Part shown: piece by piece, positions 27,701-43,112 of the stretch
Position numbering within the stretch: position 1 is the first letter of the stretch
Layout: the number at the start of each line of letters is the position of its first letter
Assembly (NCBI GenBank): GCA_003344405.1
Contig: NOWV01000261.1
Location: 1 to 64,000, forward strand
Length of the DNA stretch: 64,000 bases
From: Trichoplax sp. H2
Taxonomy: Eukaryota; Placozoa; Uniplacotomia; Trichoplacea
Direction: 5' to 3'
The notes under the pieces: model-generated
The model's input: only the letters and a program-made list of their open reading frames with translations
Told to the model about the DNA's origin: nothing
Database searches by the model: none
Made by a program: the position numbers and the translations under genes

Positions 27701-30700
27701 ACTATAAATGAATAACATGTTGAGGATATTATTAGGCAGGAGTTTGAACTTCAGATCTATTAAAAGCATTTAACTGAATTTAATTGTAATAAACAATGCT
27801 TAGCTGTTGCTTGGATCTAACTATAGCTTTAGGTTACTACCTTTATACCGAATCATCATGGCCGAGAAAGCCTGGTGAATATGCTGATTTAATGAGCCCT
27901 CCACTAGCTACGGCTTCTAACAGTTCAGTAGTCGAGGTAATATGGAAATAGAGTTAAAAGTATATTGCCAATTAGTAAGAATTCAGGTAATATTAGAATT
28001 GATATTGTTCTTCATATTAAACGGTACCTATATTTTTGTTTAATTCGTGCTATACCAATAGAAACAATGATGAGCAAGATACCTATAAATCTTATGCTAT
28101 AGCATATATACTTTAAAGATCCTAAATTTTGATTAATTTAGTGTAATACCTTAGCATGTTGACTAATTTTATAAACAAAGTAAGAATACTACCCGTACTA
28201 ACTCAGATTGATACTACTTAAATTTGAAAAGAGAAAGTGATTAATTATTAAGATTTATAGAATATATAACGTAAGTTGGTGTCGCCAGATAATAGCAAAA
28301 TAGGTACCGCATTAGTCGCAACGAATGTTGTAATTCAAATAGTGTAATTAACTTATAGCATACTTTACGTAACCGTAAATATTTACTATCACTGTCTCCT
28401 TTACAGTCCGTTATGTGAAATGCTTGCATCAATATTTAAATATCATCATTTTACATTTGATCAACAATTATACCTCTTTATAATGCTCGACTTTAGATTA
28501 AATTTTACTATCATGCATATGGTTCAAGTTTGGGTAAACTTCAGATATATGCAATGTATCCAAGAATTAAGCAATCAATATATCCTATCAAGAATGTTAG
28601 CTTCTATTCTCTTAATTCATGGCGCTCATTTTCTACAACATTTCGCCCACTTCATAATCCATATCGTGTAAGTAATGTAACTTACCAGCATTTATCTTTG
28701 AACATAATCATTAAATAAATAATATGAGTAAATAAATAATGCTTGACTATGGCATGATATTAATAACTTGAATAAAATTGTCTAACTTCAAATATGCTAG
28801 ATAAAATAAAATCATATTTCGATACGAAATCTACAGGAATTCATATGAGATCATTTATTTTCCATGCTGCATAACTAGGTTATTATTCGTGGAGTCGTCG
28901 GATCATCATTTAAAAGCGATATTGCCATCGATGATATCTTCGTCTCTGCAAGTGGTAAATTATAAAAACAATATTATCTAACATTCGTTGTTCGACAAGA
29001 TTATTTAGCAATCAAGTCATACAACTATATTTTGACATACTTTTTGGGTACCTCATAAATAGAGAAGCAGTGCTATACTCGGAATAATGATGTCTATCGA
29101 GGGTCAACTTCTACCACCCAGTCTGGTTTAACATGCCAATCATGGAGTTCACAGTATCCTCATTCTCATCCTTTTACTCCATCAAATTATTCTAACAGCG
29201 ATCTTATATCTAATTATTGTCGAAATCCCGGTGGAGTGCGCAATGGTCCATGGTGCTATACGATCTCTTCCCATCATTCTTGGGAATATTGCAATATACA
29301 ACTTTGCGCTTCTCCACCTAGCAGCACAGCAGAGTACCCTTTAGGGGGTATGTTATGATATACTGGTAGATAATTGAAATAAAGCTAATAATTGCAGTTA
29401 AGGACGCTGCATCTCTAATAATATAGATATTAAAATACATTACGCACTATGAGAAAATTTAAATTGAGTTTCACTAGTAGTTAAAATGAAGAAAATTATC
29501 CTCGAGATCTATGTTAACCAAACATACGCATAGCTTACAAATATAACTCTTTCGAATCATTGTATATAGCTTACTTTACTTTATTATTATCGACGACTTA
29601 ACGATAAATATATTAATTGTTATTGATCACACGTGAGTATAAACACATGGTAAAATATTTTAAATTAAAATTTACCATATTTCATTAACTTGCATACTTA
29701 TATTTCTTACATCTTCATCTCTACGTAGTTCGCTATCCAGTTGCATTAGTTAATTTGGACGATGGTAATCTTAACGTGGGTCGCGTAGTTATTTATCATA
29801 ACGGCAGATGGGGTACTATCTGCAAAACGGGACTATCAAATCAAATTATGGGTCTATTTTGTCAGCAAGCTGGTCTTGGAAACTCAGGCTCTCCACAGAA
29901 TGGTAGGTTGTATCGCATCGTGGCATTTTATCCGTAATTATTAGTAATTTAACCGATAGATTGCAGTATTTCACTGTGATATTCGCATCCACATTCACGT
30001 ATTATATTTTTCACTAAGACCTACTAAATATATTGATTAGTAAGATTGTTAAATAAAATCCTATTTTTACTCGCTTGCTTTCTTTAGGAATCGTTAATAA
30101 TAACCATGGGTTTATGTGGCTAGATAGTAACAGCATTTCGTGTTCATCAAACGCAACTTCCCTCATTCATTGTTTTATGGGACCATGGGGAAGCACTTGC
30201 GGACATACTAACGATCTTTGGCTAATGTGCTCCGGCCCTTCTCCCATACTTCCACGTTAGTAAAGTTTGAAGAGGAGATAAATTGTTACAACTTCTGTCT
30301 TAATATCAAAGCAAACATCTTAAATTCCATGCATAACAGAAAAAATAAATTCCATCAACTATCCGTGTTGATTGCCGTACTTTCTTACTTTAATTTTCTT
30401 TCTAACGCCTCTTCTACCAGCGATTCCGAGTTCATATCAGCTGTCCCTTAGAGGAGGATATAATTATTCTAGTGGCCGAATTGATGTCAATTATAATGGT
30501 CAGCCTGGTATTATGTGCTCCACATCTTGGGATATTTATACTGCAGATGTCGTTTGTCGCCAGCTGGGTTATGTTGGGGCATATTCTTGCAATTGTAAGT
30601 AATTTTTGAATTTCTCTTTATGTACTAAACTTGTTAAGGCGTGATACCTACTATGCGTAATAATGAATATGAAGTACCAACTTGAGCCGCATAATCAAGC

Positions 30701-33303
30701 AAATAAGTTAAACTTTTCTAAACAGCGACAGCAATTTCAAGACCTTCAGGGCTAACTGCAAAAATTAGCTATATAAGATGTAATGGGTATGAACCAACTA
30801 TCGATGGATGTACTATAGCAACCTCTAACTCTATTTGCCAGTCATCAAATATCAACGTTGTATCGTGTAGGCCAGGGAGTCCAAAAACTGGTAAGCAATC
30901 GATAATATTACTTCCTCTAGTAAGCCATTCTAGCGTGATGAAATCTTATACAGATAAATCACTGACTCTAAGCTTAAAGCTATACTCAAATTATCAAATT
31001 GTATTAATATAGTATTTAACCTATATGATTTTGCCATTCAGATAATTATAATGAGCCTGAAGATTGTTCCTTTCAAAACGGATTTTGCGGTTGGACAACA
31101 ATAGGACCTGTAACTTGGATTTGGTACCCTAACGAAGTGGGACATTTCAACCCTTTTTCGACTCCTAGCGGTTAGTCGTAGTCGTAATTGAATATTTTAG
31201 CAATTGAATACCATCCACAGAAATACGCATAGGTATTATGGCTAAGAGTAAACTTCCGCGGAGTTATAATCTTCCGTGATAAAATAAAATATAATTCCTA
31301 ATAATTCAAAAAGCTTAATAATATCTTTCCGTTTTCTTTTTAGATATACCCTTTTTATATGTTTATAGGCCTTCTAGTGGCTCTGCTCCTATCTCAGCTT
31401 TGTTGACTAGTCCATTATTCACCGAAGAATCTTCAGAACAATATGTAATGAAATAGATTATATTTAGACCTCATCAGTAAATATCGTTGATGAAATCCAA
31501 TGTCACTGTTACGAAAAATGAATTGATTAATTATTTCCATAGATAACCTTCGATTACATTGTTACTGGTACAGCCTTTGACTATCTGGAAATTAGTTACA
31601 AGCTAAGTAGCGGAATGGAAAATATTATATATCAACACCGTATAGATACAACGGTATCAACTTGGACTATCGCTTCGACTGACAAGATTGATACCGATGA
31701 AAGTTTCACAGTAAGTTTCACGAAGTTATTTACCCAATTCAAGATAAGATAACTGTCTATAGATTGCATAATATATAAATGAGTACATAAGTTATTTATA
31801 TTCACAACACTTGTACACAGGTAATTTATCCTGCATGTGATCTTAAAATAGCTAAACAATTTTAGGTGTAATGATATAAACTATTAGTTACAGTAGCTTA
31901 TATATAATATAATTTATCCTCTGATTCCAAAAGATTATCATAATTAATTCACTTCGTTTTTGCACATCAAGATTTACTTAAGCATACGGCTACTTTATTC
32001 AGTTTAACTGTAAAAATTTATTTTAAATCATTAGATAAAAATCATGTGCAGATCAGTCAGCACTTCTACGGGATCAGTTGCTTCGGCTATAGGAATTAGG
32101 AGAATAAATTTTCAAGATGAAAATTCTAAACATGGTTAGTATAAAGTGAAACAGCAAGATATACGAAATTATTTTCGCAAGAAGATAGACGTAGCTGCAT
32201 CTATATCCAGTTTTAATATTTGCAGTGATTCTCATCACCTCTATCTATTTAGGACGTTTCCTCAATATCCCTGGTATTGCAGTAGGTTGTGCAATTGGTA
32301 TCATAATTATTATATTTATAATTTTATACGTTTATAAAAGATCTCAGCAAAGGCAATCGGTAAATACTGTGGTTACTCCTTCGAATATACAAAGACAAAC
32401 AACCAGGATTATTAATAGTGAACCATCAAATAGTCGAATTGATACAACAGCAACGAATAACTTAGCATCCACGACTATAAGTAAAAGAGTTATTAATTCG
32501 GCTTCTGCTCCTGTAACTTCAGCCGCCCAATCATCAGGTAAAATCGAATAATTTATTTGCATTTAAAGTTTGCATATACTTTTATTAGTGCTGAGTTATC
32601 AATGGCTCTTATCTGTGACGTTCGCTTTATAATGTATTAGGTTAAATATACTATTTATCTTAGAATTACCTTATACCCGTAACTATACCTAATTTTTTGA
32701 TATATTCCTTTGCATGTTGTATCTGCACATGTAAAATAGTCTGTTCTGAGTTTATGTCATCGCAAATACTAGATAAACCGTGCATCTCTCGCTCCATTTA
32801 CGACAACTTTTCCACCAATAACTTGATATTTACGATAGATAACCCTATAATTAAAACTGTTTAAAACATTGGACTAAACAATTTATGTAATATATACTTT
32901 TAATTTATTAAGGAGTGATTTACCCAGCACCCTGTGGGATTTCTAATTCTGGCAATCGAGTCAATCAATTTGGTTCCAATACTTGCTTCCATAGTAGTGA
33001 GCTACCTCATTCAGTTAACTGTAACGTCAATCCTGTTATGCCATTCCCAATGACCTCAACCGGTATGTTACTGGCTTTCATAGCAATCATCTATTAAGAC
33101 ATTACATTTCTGTTTAATGTAATAAAATGAGAAAGAATTGTTTAATTTTAAATATTGTTTGTCTTGGTAAATATTAATATTATTTTCGTTATCATATTCT
33201 AATAGTTACAGTATCCTTTACCGATCCACCACCAAATTATGAAATAGCCATGCAACAACAAAACAATGAGCACGAGACACAACAGTGCAGTAATCGAACG
33301 TAA
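24783..33303 (+). CDS. R2: LRR-cap/MAM/kringle/SRCR2/MAM single-pass receptor, complete
   Basis: Eighteen exons, 973 residues: 24783-24982, 27160-27383, 27538-27687, 27827-27936, 28497-28667, 28879-28954, 29063-29347, 29729-29902, 30088-30255, 30421-30594, 30726-30890, 31042-31170, 31344-31444, 31543-31710, 32035-32134, 32253-32537, 32913-33062, 33212-33303. Order: signal peptide, LRRNT (CPSACKCRDQEISC), LRRCT (NAISCEDKYL, GKCSKP), minimal furin-like RKER near 127, MAM1 (142-310, CNFDIDLCGW), kringle (311-405), SRCR1 (406-519, WGTIC and STCGH both present), SRCR2 (520-632), MAM2 (633-798, CSFQNGFCGW), TM (about 806-829, IPGIAVGCAIG), tail of about 145 residues ending near PPPNYE. Same intron phases as R1. 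It is the closest intact match to R1 in having LRR caps; the intervening 2.2-kb intron shows no convincing LRR exon. Confidence 0.86.
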
Positions 33304-36300
33304 CTGATTGTAACTATTGCAACAAGAAAATTATTATCAAAAGTGATACTTCGGAAGATTGTGTCAGTCATTATCGCGCAAAATTACAAGAGCATTTTTT
33401 GTCAAGTTAGCAGTCTTTGTTGGCACTAGTGCGAGGAGGAAAATCATGCTAGCATCTAGCGTCAATAACGACGTGAACTGATCGAATACTTATAGCAGAG
33501 TAGAATATAAAACATACAAGCTTAGCGTATAATCGGCAGAATTAACAAACGAAATCGATGCACTGAGATGTTTTTATAACGTAAAAAGTACAGTAGGAGA
33601 AAATTGTTCAAATGCAGATGAGTAATAAGTATCACTCACTTTTATGTTAGGAGTTTTCTGCGGTATAATTGGATTAGAGAATAAATAGAATTCGACTTTG
33701 TAAATATTACGCTGCATATAGATCATGCAAATATGGGGTTATACTACAGTACAAGAGAGATTTCTACTCATGATAGAATATACTGTATATAAAAATGTAC
33801 GCTACAATCTATATCTTGTTATTAAAGTTATACTTTTAAGACATTTTCCTATTCATTAAATATTTTTATGTTCATATGAAACTAAAGATATCTTTATCTG
33901 AAATAATAGTATGTTGATCGCTAGCAATAATCTACGAACGCTCGATTTATGATATTTTCATACATACGATTCTCAATTTTGTCTAATAACTATTGCAAAA
34001 ATTTTTATGCCGAATAGGACAATAAAACACGGAGTTATATGCTGCAAAATTCACTATACTAAACCGTTAAAATGTTATATTAACGCAATTTTATGATTAA
34101 TAGAATTCAGCACAAATACCTTCTAATACATTATTACAGTTTTGACTGTATTTACATTACTATTATGAATCACTTTAAGAATGTTTACTACTTCAAATTA
34201 TGCTAAAGCAATTTAATAGAGCATTTTAAATGCACCTACACGAAAGAATCATAAACAGGTATAGTAGGGTGTGAGACTTTAAAGCTGTAGCCTGTAATAA
34301 CATCTACTGTCTGTTGTCTCGGCTATCTCTATCAATCTATTTACAGCCGAGTATACTACCAAGACAAAATGGAACGAACATGATCATATTTATTTACGAT
34401 TATACCATTTTGTGACATTAGTATGCACTATGTTGGATTTACTAATCTTTATGGCTGTTGTATGCAGTACAATAGTGAACGAGCTTGAAGCGATACCTTA
34501 AAAGCAAAAAGTTAGTTACAGCACTTAAATAGAACTTGAAAATTTTCTTAAAGACTGGCCAATCTCTACAGATTCCATTTTTACCCATATTAACTTTAAA
34601 ATTATATAATCCAATGGATAACAATTTTATCAGAGTCCATTCCGATGAAACTATATTAAATCAAATTCTACTGTGCATATCCTTACTTATCAAATGATTA
34701 TTTCTCTGTAGTGATGCACCCGTATTTGATTATAAGGATAGCTATATTTGATATAGTTAGGTTACTCTAAATAGATATTATAATCGTGAAGCTAATATTA
34801 AATGATTGCTAACTACTACATTAGAAATTGTTGATGACTAATATTAGCCAGTTGACTAAATATGATACAAGATTTATGTGGCTAGAAACACTGTAGTTGT
34901 TAAGATGCCCTTCGGAGAAAGGGGCTACACGATAATAGGAGAGTACAGTGACATCTTAAGTAGAATGATTTCGATTGTAGAAAATAATGATATCCTATTT
35001 GAGAAAAGTATTTTGTTTGATGACACATGCCTGATTGTAGATGAATCAAGTTGCCATGATTGGATTTAATGAAATTTATATAAGAATTACAGGGATGAGC
35101 TCACGAGGGAGAAGAGACTTGACTTCGCTTTGAGTTGGGAATACTTTCGATTTTAGACTAGATTCTTGTCGTAATTCATTATTGCTCTACTATTCCTAAA
35201 ACCTTGTAATAAAAGCCATTTAGAAAACAGCATTTGACTAAGATAGTTATTAAGAGACACTTTTATTACACTCTCTCCAACAAATATGGTGTGAATATCT
35301 TTTAGGCTATTGAGCTGACTGTAATTATAATTTAGCATATGATATTGAAGTATTTTACAAATGAAAGCAGTCTTCTTACAAGGCAGAATATGAAACAAAT
35401 TTTGAAAAGAAATAATATAAATACCGCACCATATCGTGTTGATCATGGACATTTAACTTTGAATTACAATTATTGACGAAAGGCAATAACAGAGTAATTC
35501 TGTAACATCTGTATTCCTGACGATGATTTTTATTTTTAACTTTAGCGTCTATTCTACGTATAAACGAGTTATCTTTAAGAATTAATACCTTTATCAATTT
35601 TCTGTAAGGCATGTATAACATAACAAATATACACTCTATCTCTTCAATCCATGAACAGCTATTTTAATGACTACACTTCTGTGGAACAGAGTATTTCTCT
35701 GTAATTTTACGATATAAATCATGAAGGTTATATTGTCCAATGTACGAGTTATAGATTATAACAGTGTAACGAGATCAAGAATCTGAGATTTTTGAGCTTT
35801 CCTTTCCTTTAGCCTACTTTATTTGGAAGGCCAAGCCAAGCACGATATCATACACACGTTAACGAGACATAAGAAATGTGACAACAAATCAGTTCTAGTA
35901 CGAACGTAACTATAGTATCATATCCTAACAGTACGTGAACATTTCTAGCATGCGATCTTAATCTAGTACATTATACAGTAGATATGATGTAGATAAGCCG
36001 TAACTAGTATTGTACGATATCTAGGATTCCCCACGTTCTATGGCGCGTACACTACAAGGTAACAAGCAGTAGTTTACAGGACAGGCGATGTTACGACAAA
36101 GAGGAAAGTCCCTGATTCTAATTAGCTTCGAATAGAAACTTTTCTACTGTCTAAAATGATGCAAATTCATCCAGAACTTTATGAGCTCGTCGAATAGAAA
36201 CTTTACTACTGTCTAAAAAGATGCAAATTCAGCCAGAGCTTTATGAGCTCTGCATTGCACTCATGCGCCAGTTTGAAGCTTGGTTGACCATGACGTCATT

Positions 36301-37395
36301 ATTGGCGCGACAGCAATAGTACTTTCCTCTAGAAAGTTGAAGTCCGCTCCCTTTTACAGTACTGTACTGTACTTCGACTAGTTTAGAATGCTTGAGGTCA
36401 AAGATTACAGAATGATCAAAGCAGTTGCTATAAGATGCACAAAATATAGCCCTGCGACGAAGAGTTCATATCCAATGATTGATGATAAAGGATGAAAAAG
36501 GGCAAAATAAAATGTTGAAATTTGCTATTCTAATACACTAATGAATAGTTCAAAAATCTATTTTTAAATTGTGCCTATTGTTTCGACAATCGCCATACAA
36601 TAGGATTCCAGTGGACGGTACGGTACGGCACGGTAACGGTAACGTATTGTTATTCATTACAGATCCAAGGCAAACCGCCCTAGTGCCTGATAACGACCGT
36701 AGTTTCGATTGTTACCATGTGTTTTACATACCCTGTTTCGAGTGAGGCGTTGTGCCTATACTGTACACTCATTTAATGACTGTACTACACACTACACAGT
36801 CTACCATAGTATGGTGGTACTCGTTTTACGTCACTCATTATGTAAACATCCTTTTGCTGCGGCCTGCAATGATGTGGATAGGGTACTAGAGTGTTGCAGA
36901 CAGGAGATAGTAAGCGCTAAGCCTGATATATCGATAATCATCATTAAACGTCCAACAAAACTCTTTCTATTGAAATCATAATTACAATATGATCATGAAG
37001 TTTACTATGGCTAGCTGATGATCATCTTGTTAACGGCAATGCCATGCCCCCTCAAAGCTATATAAGGCGATGTACTTGATATCGACCAGACAAAGTGCTC
37101 TACTGTCGATGGGTATAACATTGAAAGAGAATTTGACAACCTTGTAAATAATTTCATTCTTGACTGGATATCGATTTCGTTTAATAACCATCTAGTGGTA
37201 GTTTAAGTTAATCGATTTATCTTGATTTTGAAGTAGTAGTGGCTTATCTAAAAGTGTTCAACTATTGTAATAGACAGTAGCATCGATATAAATAATAGAA
37301 TAGTCAGGGTTATCTTTTATCCTACATTGCAGTTGCACTAGATTACTGTAGGAATAATTATTGTATAGCTAGGTCAAAAAGCCAAACACTGCAAG
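33304..37395. other. Intergenic; one orphan open frame and a short tandem repeat
   Basis: No receptor exons. The frame at 34869-35069 (+) is open for 66 codons to TAA, contains VVVKMPFGERGYTIIGEY and has no upstream ATG in frame. Its composition is more protein-like than its surroundings, but I recognise no family; it could be a relic exon. The region 36000-37100 is less AT-rich and repeatedly uses TACTGTA/TACAGTA-like words. Confidence 0.4.
36128..36251. repeat. Two-copy 62-bp tandem repeat
   Basis: Copies start at 36128 and 36190, each beginning TCGAATAGAAACTTT and ending TTTATGAGCTC. They differ at a handful of positions. No coding potential is evident. Confidence 0.85.
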
Positions 37396-40300
37396 ATGAT
37401 TGACTTCCGTCAAGACATGATAATGATGTTACTACTATCCTTCCTACTTCTTACATCAAGTATCAATGGGAATCAAGATGGCGATACGAATTTGCACCCA
37501 ATACGTCGTTTTAAAAGATCGGGCTTTAATGTTACATCAGTCTATAACTTTACAGGTATGCAGGCTAAAACGGAATACAAAAAAATTCCCCAGGCTTGCT
37601 GTAGAACGCAATCGTACTAATTATTGCATAATTGGAGCCTTTCACTCTATTGTAAACTAATAGTAGAACATAGATAGTCCATTAAAAATGACAGTAATGT
37701 TAGGGTTCTTGTACGATAAAATACATATGTTACCAATAATTTACTATTATTTACTCTTAAATCGGATTTAAAAAACCTCATTTATAGTTGTACAATAGGA
37801 TAATACGTGTATTTTAACTGTAGGTTAAGTGCATTATTCAAAGATTTCTAACATCGAAATTGTATTTTACTAGTTCCACCGGTTTACTATTCTCACTGCA
37901 GCTTTGATAATGGTACTTGTGGCTGGAATCAATTACAAAACATTGATTTCTTTGATTGGACACGTCTCAATACACGCACTCCTAGTTCTACTACAGGACC
38001 TAATCATGATCATACTCAAGGCAACAGTAAGTGCGAGCTGCCATTAATAGTGCAACGTAGTAGGTACCTATCTTATTCTATCATGTGAAAATAATCGACA
38101 TACTTTCAAGCATTAACTGATTTAATAAATGACTTAAAATAAGTTTCTTACCTATTTTAACTTTAAAACAATGCTTTTCCTTGATTACTTTTAACACAGG
38201 CTCTGGCTATTACATGTATATTGAAGCAACACAGAATAAACATGGCCAATACGCCGATTTAATTAGCCCTCCATTGTTGTTATCAGCTTTTGGCTCTAGT
38301 GTCCAGGTAGGAAATCATTAATAAATCAAGTTAGGATCGACTTAGACGGCAGTAAATGTCTCATTTTTCTATCGTTCAAGATCGAAATTAGGCATAATTT
38401 ACGGTTAAGATGTATCGGAAGGCCAGTTCGTGAAATTTTCTAAAATATTATTTTTGTTAATTAATTTATGTAGGTTTCATTTTACTACTACGCTTATGGT
38501 AACAACTTGGCCGAACTTAGTATCTACGTGATGTATCCGCGATATGAGAGCGCCCCTATATTAATAAAGAATATGACACTAGTTTCTAGACAAGCTTGGA
38601 TATTAGCTGTTATTCCATTTAAACCGAAATATAGCACTTACCGAGTGAGTACTAACCAACCGATTGCAAATACGAATAGAAGATAATGCTAGAGTATCTA
38701 CAACTGACAGTACCAATATGATCAGTATCTTGATTAGAGCCAGTTTTCATGTATAGATTTTCTCACTTAATTACGTAATGAAATTGTATACTTGAAATTA
38801 TTTTGGAAGCCGATATATTACTCTCTCTACAAGCTGATACATATTAGATATTACCGATAATATGCCTATAGTAAGATGACTCACTTGTTGAATAATAAAT
38901 AATATTGACATTATTTAATAGATCTTATTTCGTGGAGTTATTGGCTCTACATACTCTAGCGATATCGCTATTGATGATGTTTCTGTTACTCCTATCGGTG
39001 AGCGACGGTAGTCATAGGTTATTTTGGTGGATACTTTAGCTTCGCAACAAACTAGCCACGCGTTAATTTTTCAATTTTTAATGCTGCAATCACTTCACAG
39101 AAAGGTCTTGCTATACTGGTAATGGCGAATTTTATCATGGAACGATTAGGACAGCTGTTGGGGGACTCTCGTGTGAACCTTGGAGTCTATTCAATACTAC
39201 CTTTAATAATCAAACTGGAAATAATTTTGTTAAAAATTACTGCCGTAACCCTATCGGAATGGTTCGAAATCGGCCTTGGTGCTATACCAACTCGACCACA
39301 GGCCAATGGAAATACTGCAATGTAGAAAAATGTATTCGTCTTCCGATTTCTGGTTCAACCTATCCCCTTGGAAGTTAGTGCATGAGTTATTCACTTAAAG
39401 TTAATATAGACTTGCGAAAGTAATATTTCAATATTTTTACATCCGATGAAATATGTCCATTCGCTCATTTTAAACTTCTTATCTCATATGGCAATCACTA
39501 TTACAACAATTATTGCTCGCACTACTTTACAATGATAGTTGTCACGGACTTGTTATAAGATTAATTTTTGTTTTAAGATCGGGTTCCCATGGCATTCGTA
39601 GCCAATGCACGAGTAATACCTTATTCAGGTCGAGTGGTCGTATATCATGATGGCCAATGGGGCACTATCTGTAATGAAGGTTTAACAGATTTAAAAGTCG
39701 AATTAATGTGCCAAAGCTTCGGTTTTGCAAACTCTGGAATTTCGACATGTACGTTTTATAGCGGCGAAAAGCGATTCTATAACCTATACACTGTAGGCAC
39801 ATTCAATCGCCATAGGGCATAGAAAGTTCGCTGAAACTGTATTACATTAAAATTGAAGAAACTCGCATACTACATCGTAACCCAAATTTTATTTTTGCTG
39901 GTATTTATTTACACAGATAGTGGAAGGAAGAGCAGCGGACTAGTTTGGATAAACGCCTCCAATATCAACTGCGACCCCTCTATGTCAACTATACAAAACT
40001 GTGATTTCAATCCATGGGGTAGCTCCTGTTCAACTGATCTTGATACTTGGCTTATTTGCCGGTCTAAAACAGGTAGCCTATCACATTATGACCGATAAGA
40101 TTTCTACTTTGATATTGTTACTTTCTAAGATACGAGTTTAAATGCAAAAGAAATAGGATTGAGATTCCGCTAGTAAATTATGAAAAATTTGTAGATCTAG
40201 TTAATGATACAGGTCATGTATGATAAAATGGCGGTGATACTGTTTTTTATGTTTCATTAATTCATGAAACACTAACAATCATCGCTTAGTAATTATTTAC

Positions 40301-43112
40301 TGACATTGATTGTTTAAGTTATCTTAATGTCTAACGAGTTATAAGCTGCAAGTGATATAAAATGGTGACGCATTGATACAGGACAACACCGCAATTTATT
40401 AGCCATACACAAAACTATGAAAATTAATGATTTATTTGTATAGAGAGCAGTACCTCTTTTTTGCCTTTGTCATTAGCTCTTTGAATAAGTAACTTGATAT
40501 TCTATGCGTAAAATCAATGACCAATGTTGTATTCTATCCAATAACTACAGTATCGCCATCAACAATTCCTAGAAAGTCATACGATTTAAGTTTGATAAAT
40601 AGAAAAAACACAACGACTGGTATTATCTACGCCAGTACCAGCGAAAATGGGTACCGGCATGGGGTCATCTGTCCTCGATCACGGGATATCAACGATGCTG
40701 ATGTTGCTTGTCGACAGATGGGTTACCTTGGCGCGTATTCTTATTACAGTAAGTGAGAAAATATTGTATAAATACACATGGAAAAGCCGATAAAGATATA
40801 CTGATATGGTTAACTCGTCAATTTTTAATCACCCAATTTCAGTTAACGTCGACAGCACTGCGACACAATCAACGTTGATTAACTCCATCAATTGCAAAGG
40901 CTACGAAAATTCAATCGAATATTGCCAAGTAACGGAACCAACAACCTCCAATACTTGCAACTATAATGATATGTTCGCTGTTTCATGCAGACCTGCACAA
41001 AAATCTTACAGTTAGTACTAGCTTGCGATAAAGTCCAAAATGTTTCTTGTTATCATAAAATCACGGTGCAATATACGAGGAATTATAACGGTGTACTCTT
41101 ATTCTAATATCTAACGGTTTTCTACGGTTACAGCAACCTCAAACAAGCCTTCAAACTGTGAATTTCTTCATGGACAATGTGGATGGAAAGCCAATGGAAA
41201 TCCAACATGGATATGGTATGGTTCTTACCGAAAATATACTCAATTGGATAAATGTAAGATCTATTTATTTATTAATGATGTATCCAGCTAGTATCTGATT
41301 ATCCAATTACGAAGCGACTAATGCGATTATCATGATCTTTGATAGATGAATTTTATATACAATTTATAAAGCCAGCAGGCTACACAAAACCAATAAAAGC
41401 TGTACTAACTAGCCCGTATTTTCAACGAAAACAATACGCAGTTTATGTAAGATCTTGCTATGTCAGCGCTATGGTCGTACCCCTATTCCTAATGAAGATA
41501 AATCTAACTTACTTTCTGTACGAACTTTTTTCAGGTTTCGTATTACTATTATTTAACGAGTAATGACTTTGAGAAAATAACGACAAGATACGGATACAAG
41601 GGATCTGTGTATACTTACAGCGTATACACATTCTATGTACCACGACGAAGTCTATACCGTTGGTATTATTCACGGTCAAGTTACTTCTATCCAAGCCGCG
41701 ACTCATCATTTAAAGTAAATATGCGTACATTGCTACGCTATGAAAAAACATGATTTTAAAACTAGTCGAAAGTCGATTACGACTTACGTTCTGAAAATAA
41801 ACAAAATGCATAACGTACATTAGAATACAGCAATAACAAACTAGTTCAATACGTATCTTTGAAAACACTTGCAATATTGTATTATCCTAAATCTTAAAAT
41901 AGATTGAAATCGTCTGCCAGTCAAAAAGTACGCCTGGAAGTTCATCAGTGGGTGCTATAGGGCTAGATAATCTTTATGTGTATGGCGTAGATGACGAGTC
42001 CGGTAAATTACTTGCAATGTCTTTATATCGATTAAAAATATTTCATTAATAAGGGCTTCTGATTAAGTAAATGGTATAATCAATTTTAGGTTCAGGTCTA
42101 TCTTCAAGTACTGTAGCCCGTATAGTAATTGGCTGCAGCGTAGGCTTTGGAGCATTAATAGTATATGCGATATTCTCTTACGCTGCAAAGAGGAGACGAA
42201 ATCGCGCTGCTAGAAATGTTTCTCGTTCAGCTACGAGCAGATCGCGTAGAAACAATCTATCTTCTAGTGGAATAACTAGGCTAACATCAGATGATAGTAG
42301 TTCAGCTCATGATCCGATGAATTTTAGCTCTCCGGTACCACCACCAAGTACGCATAACCTAACTTTCTAAAATGAAACTTTAAATTTATAGTTATTACAG
42401 TAAGGAAATCTTTATTGCACTATAAAGTCTAGTAAAAATATTCAAGAATCAATATTCTTTAACTAGGTGGTAACCAATTTATGCTAACAAATACTATAAT
42501 TTTAATTATTATGTAAAGTAATCATATAGGTCCTGACCTTACGATACTATTGCATCAATTAAAATATGAAATTTAACTAAGACAATTTTACTTCTCTTAT
42601 TTGAAAAACTCAGGCTATCCATCCGTAGTGAGCGACCAAAATACAGGTAAAATCTTTATAATATATTATTTCTTTATCTATTCCTTTGTATATGATGTTA
42701 CCCATAGATGAAAATGTTACTTGTCTTAAAAGATAGTTAACCTTATAATCTAAACTATTATAATCTTTGTAGGCGATCCAAATACATCCCAAACTTCGGC
42801 CTCAGGTAAAATATCATAGATATGTGAAACAAAATATTATTGGCCACTGATATAATTGCGATTGATTAAATTATTTACTTTACTTAATCAGGAATTGCTA
42901 CAGCTAGTGGAAATTCGCAAAATAATGATTCCAATTATCCAATGAACTCGAGTGCTCAGACACAATATGCAAATCCTGCAGGTATTGATAATAAGAAAGC
43001 GATTATTCCGGAATCCATCTTAATAAAAACTCTAAACTCCTAACGTTATTGAATTTTTCTTTCAGCAAAATTGCCGCCTCCACCATCCTATGATGATTCA
43101 TCATTTATCTAA
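37396..43112 (+). CDS. R3: MAM/kringle/SRCR2/MAM single-pass receptor, complete
   Basis: Nineteen exons, 864 residues: 37396-37555, 37874-38026, 38200-38306, 38474-38644, 38922-38997, 39101-39373, 39578-39748, 39917-40072, 40551-40748, 40843-41010, 41134-41253, 41346-41446, 41535-41714, 41903-42002, 42090-42347, 42614-42646, 42773-42805, 42892-42981, 43066-43112. Order: signal peptide (1-26), RRFKR at 37-41, YNFTG, MAM1 (54-222, CSFDNGTCGW), kringle (223-313, YCRNPIG, RPWCY), SRCR1 (314-422), SRCR2 (423-544), MAM2 (545-711, CEFLHGQCGW), TM (about 723-743, IVIGCSVGFGALIV), then a basic Arg/Ser-rich juxtamembrane tail (AAKRRRNRAARN) and a C-terminus with PPPPSYDD. It has no LRR caps. The kringle lacks the Asp-x-Asp pair of lysine-binding kringles. 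The compact gene has two 33-bp tail micro-exons. Confidence 0.88.

Noticed and set aside
36709-36981. 90-codon + strand open frame
   Set aside because: No domain or motif, and a composition typical of the local less AT-rich patch; treated as chance.
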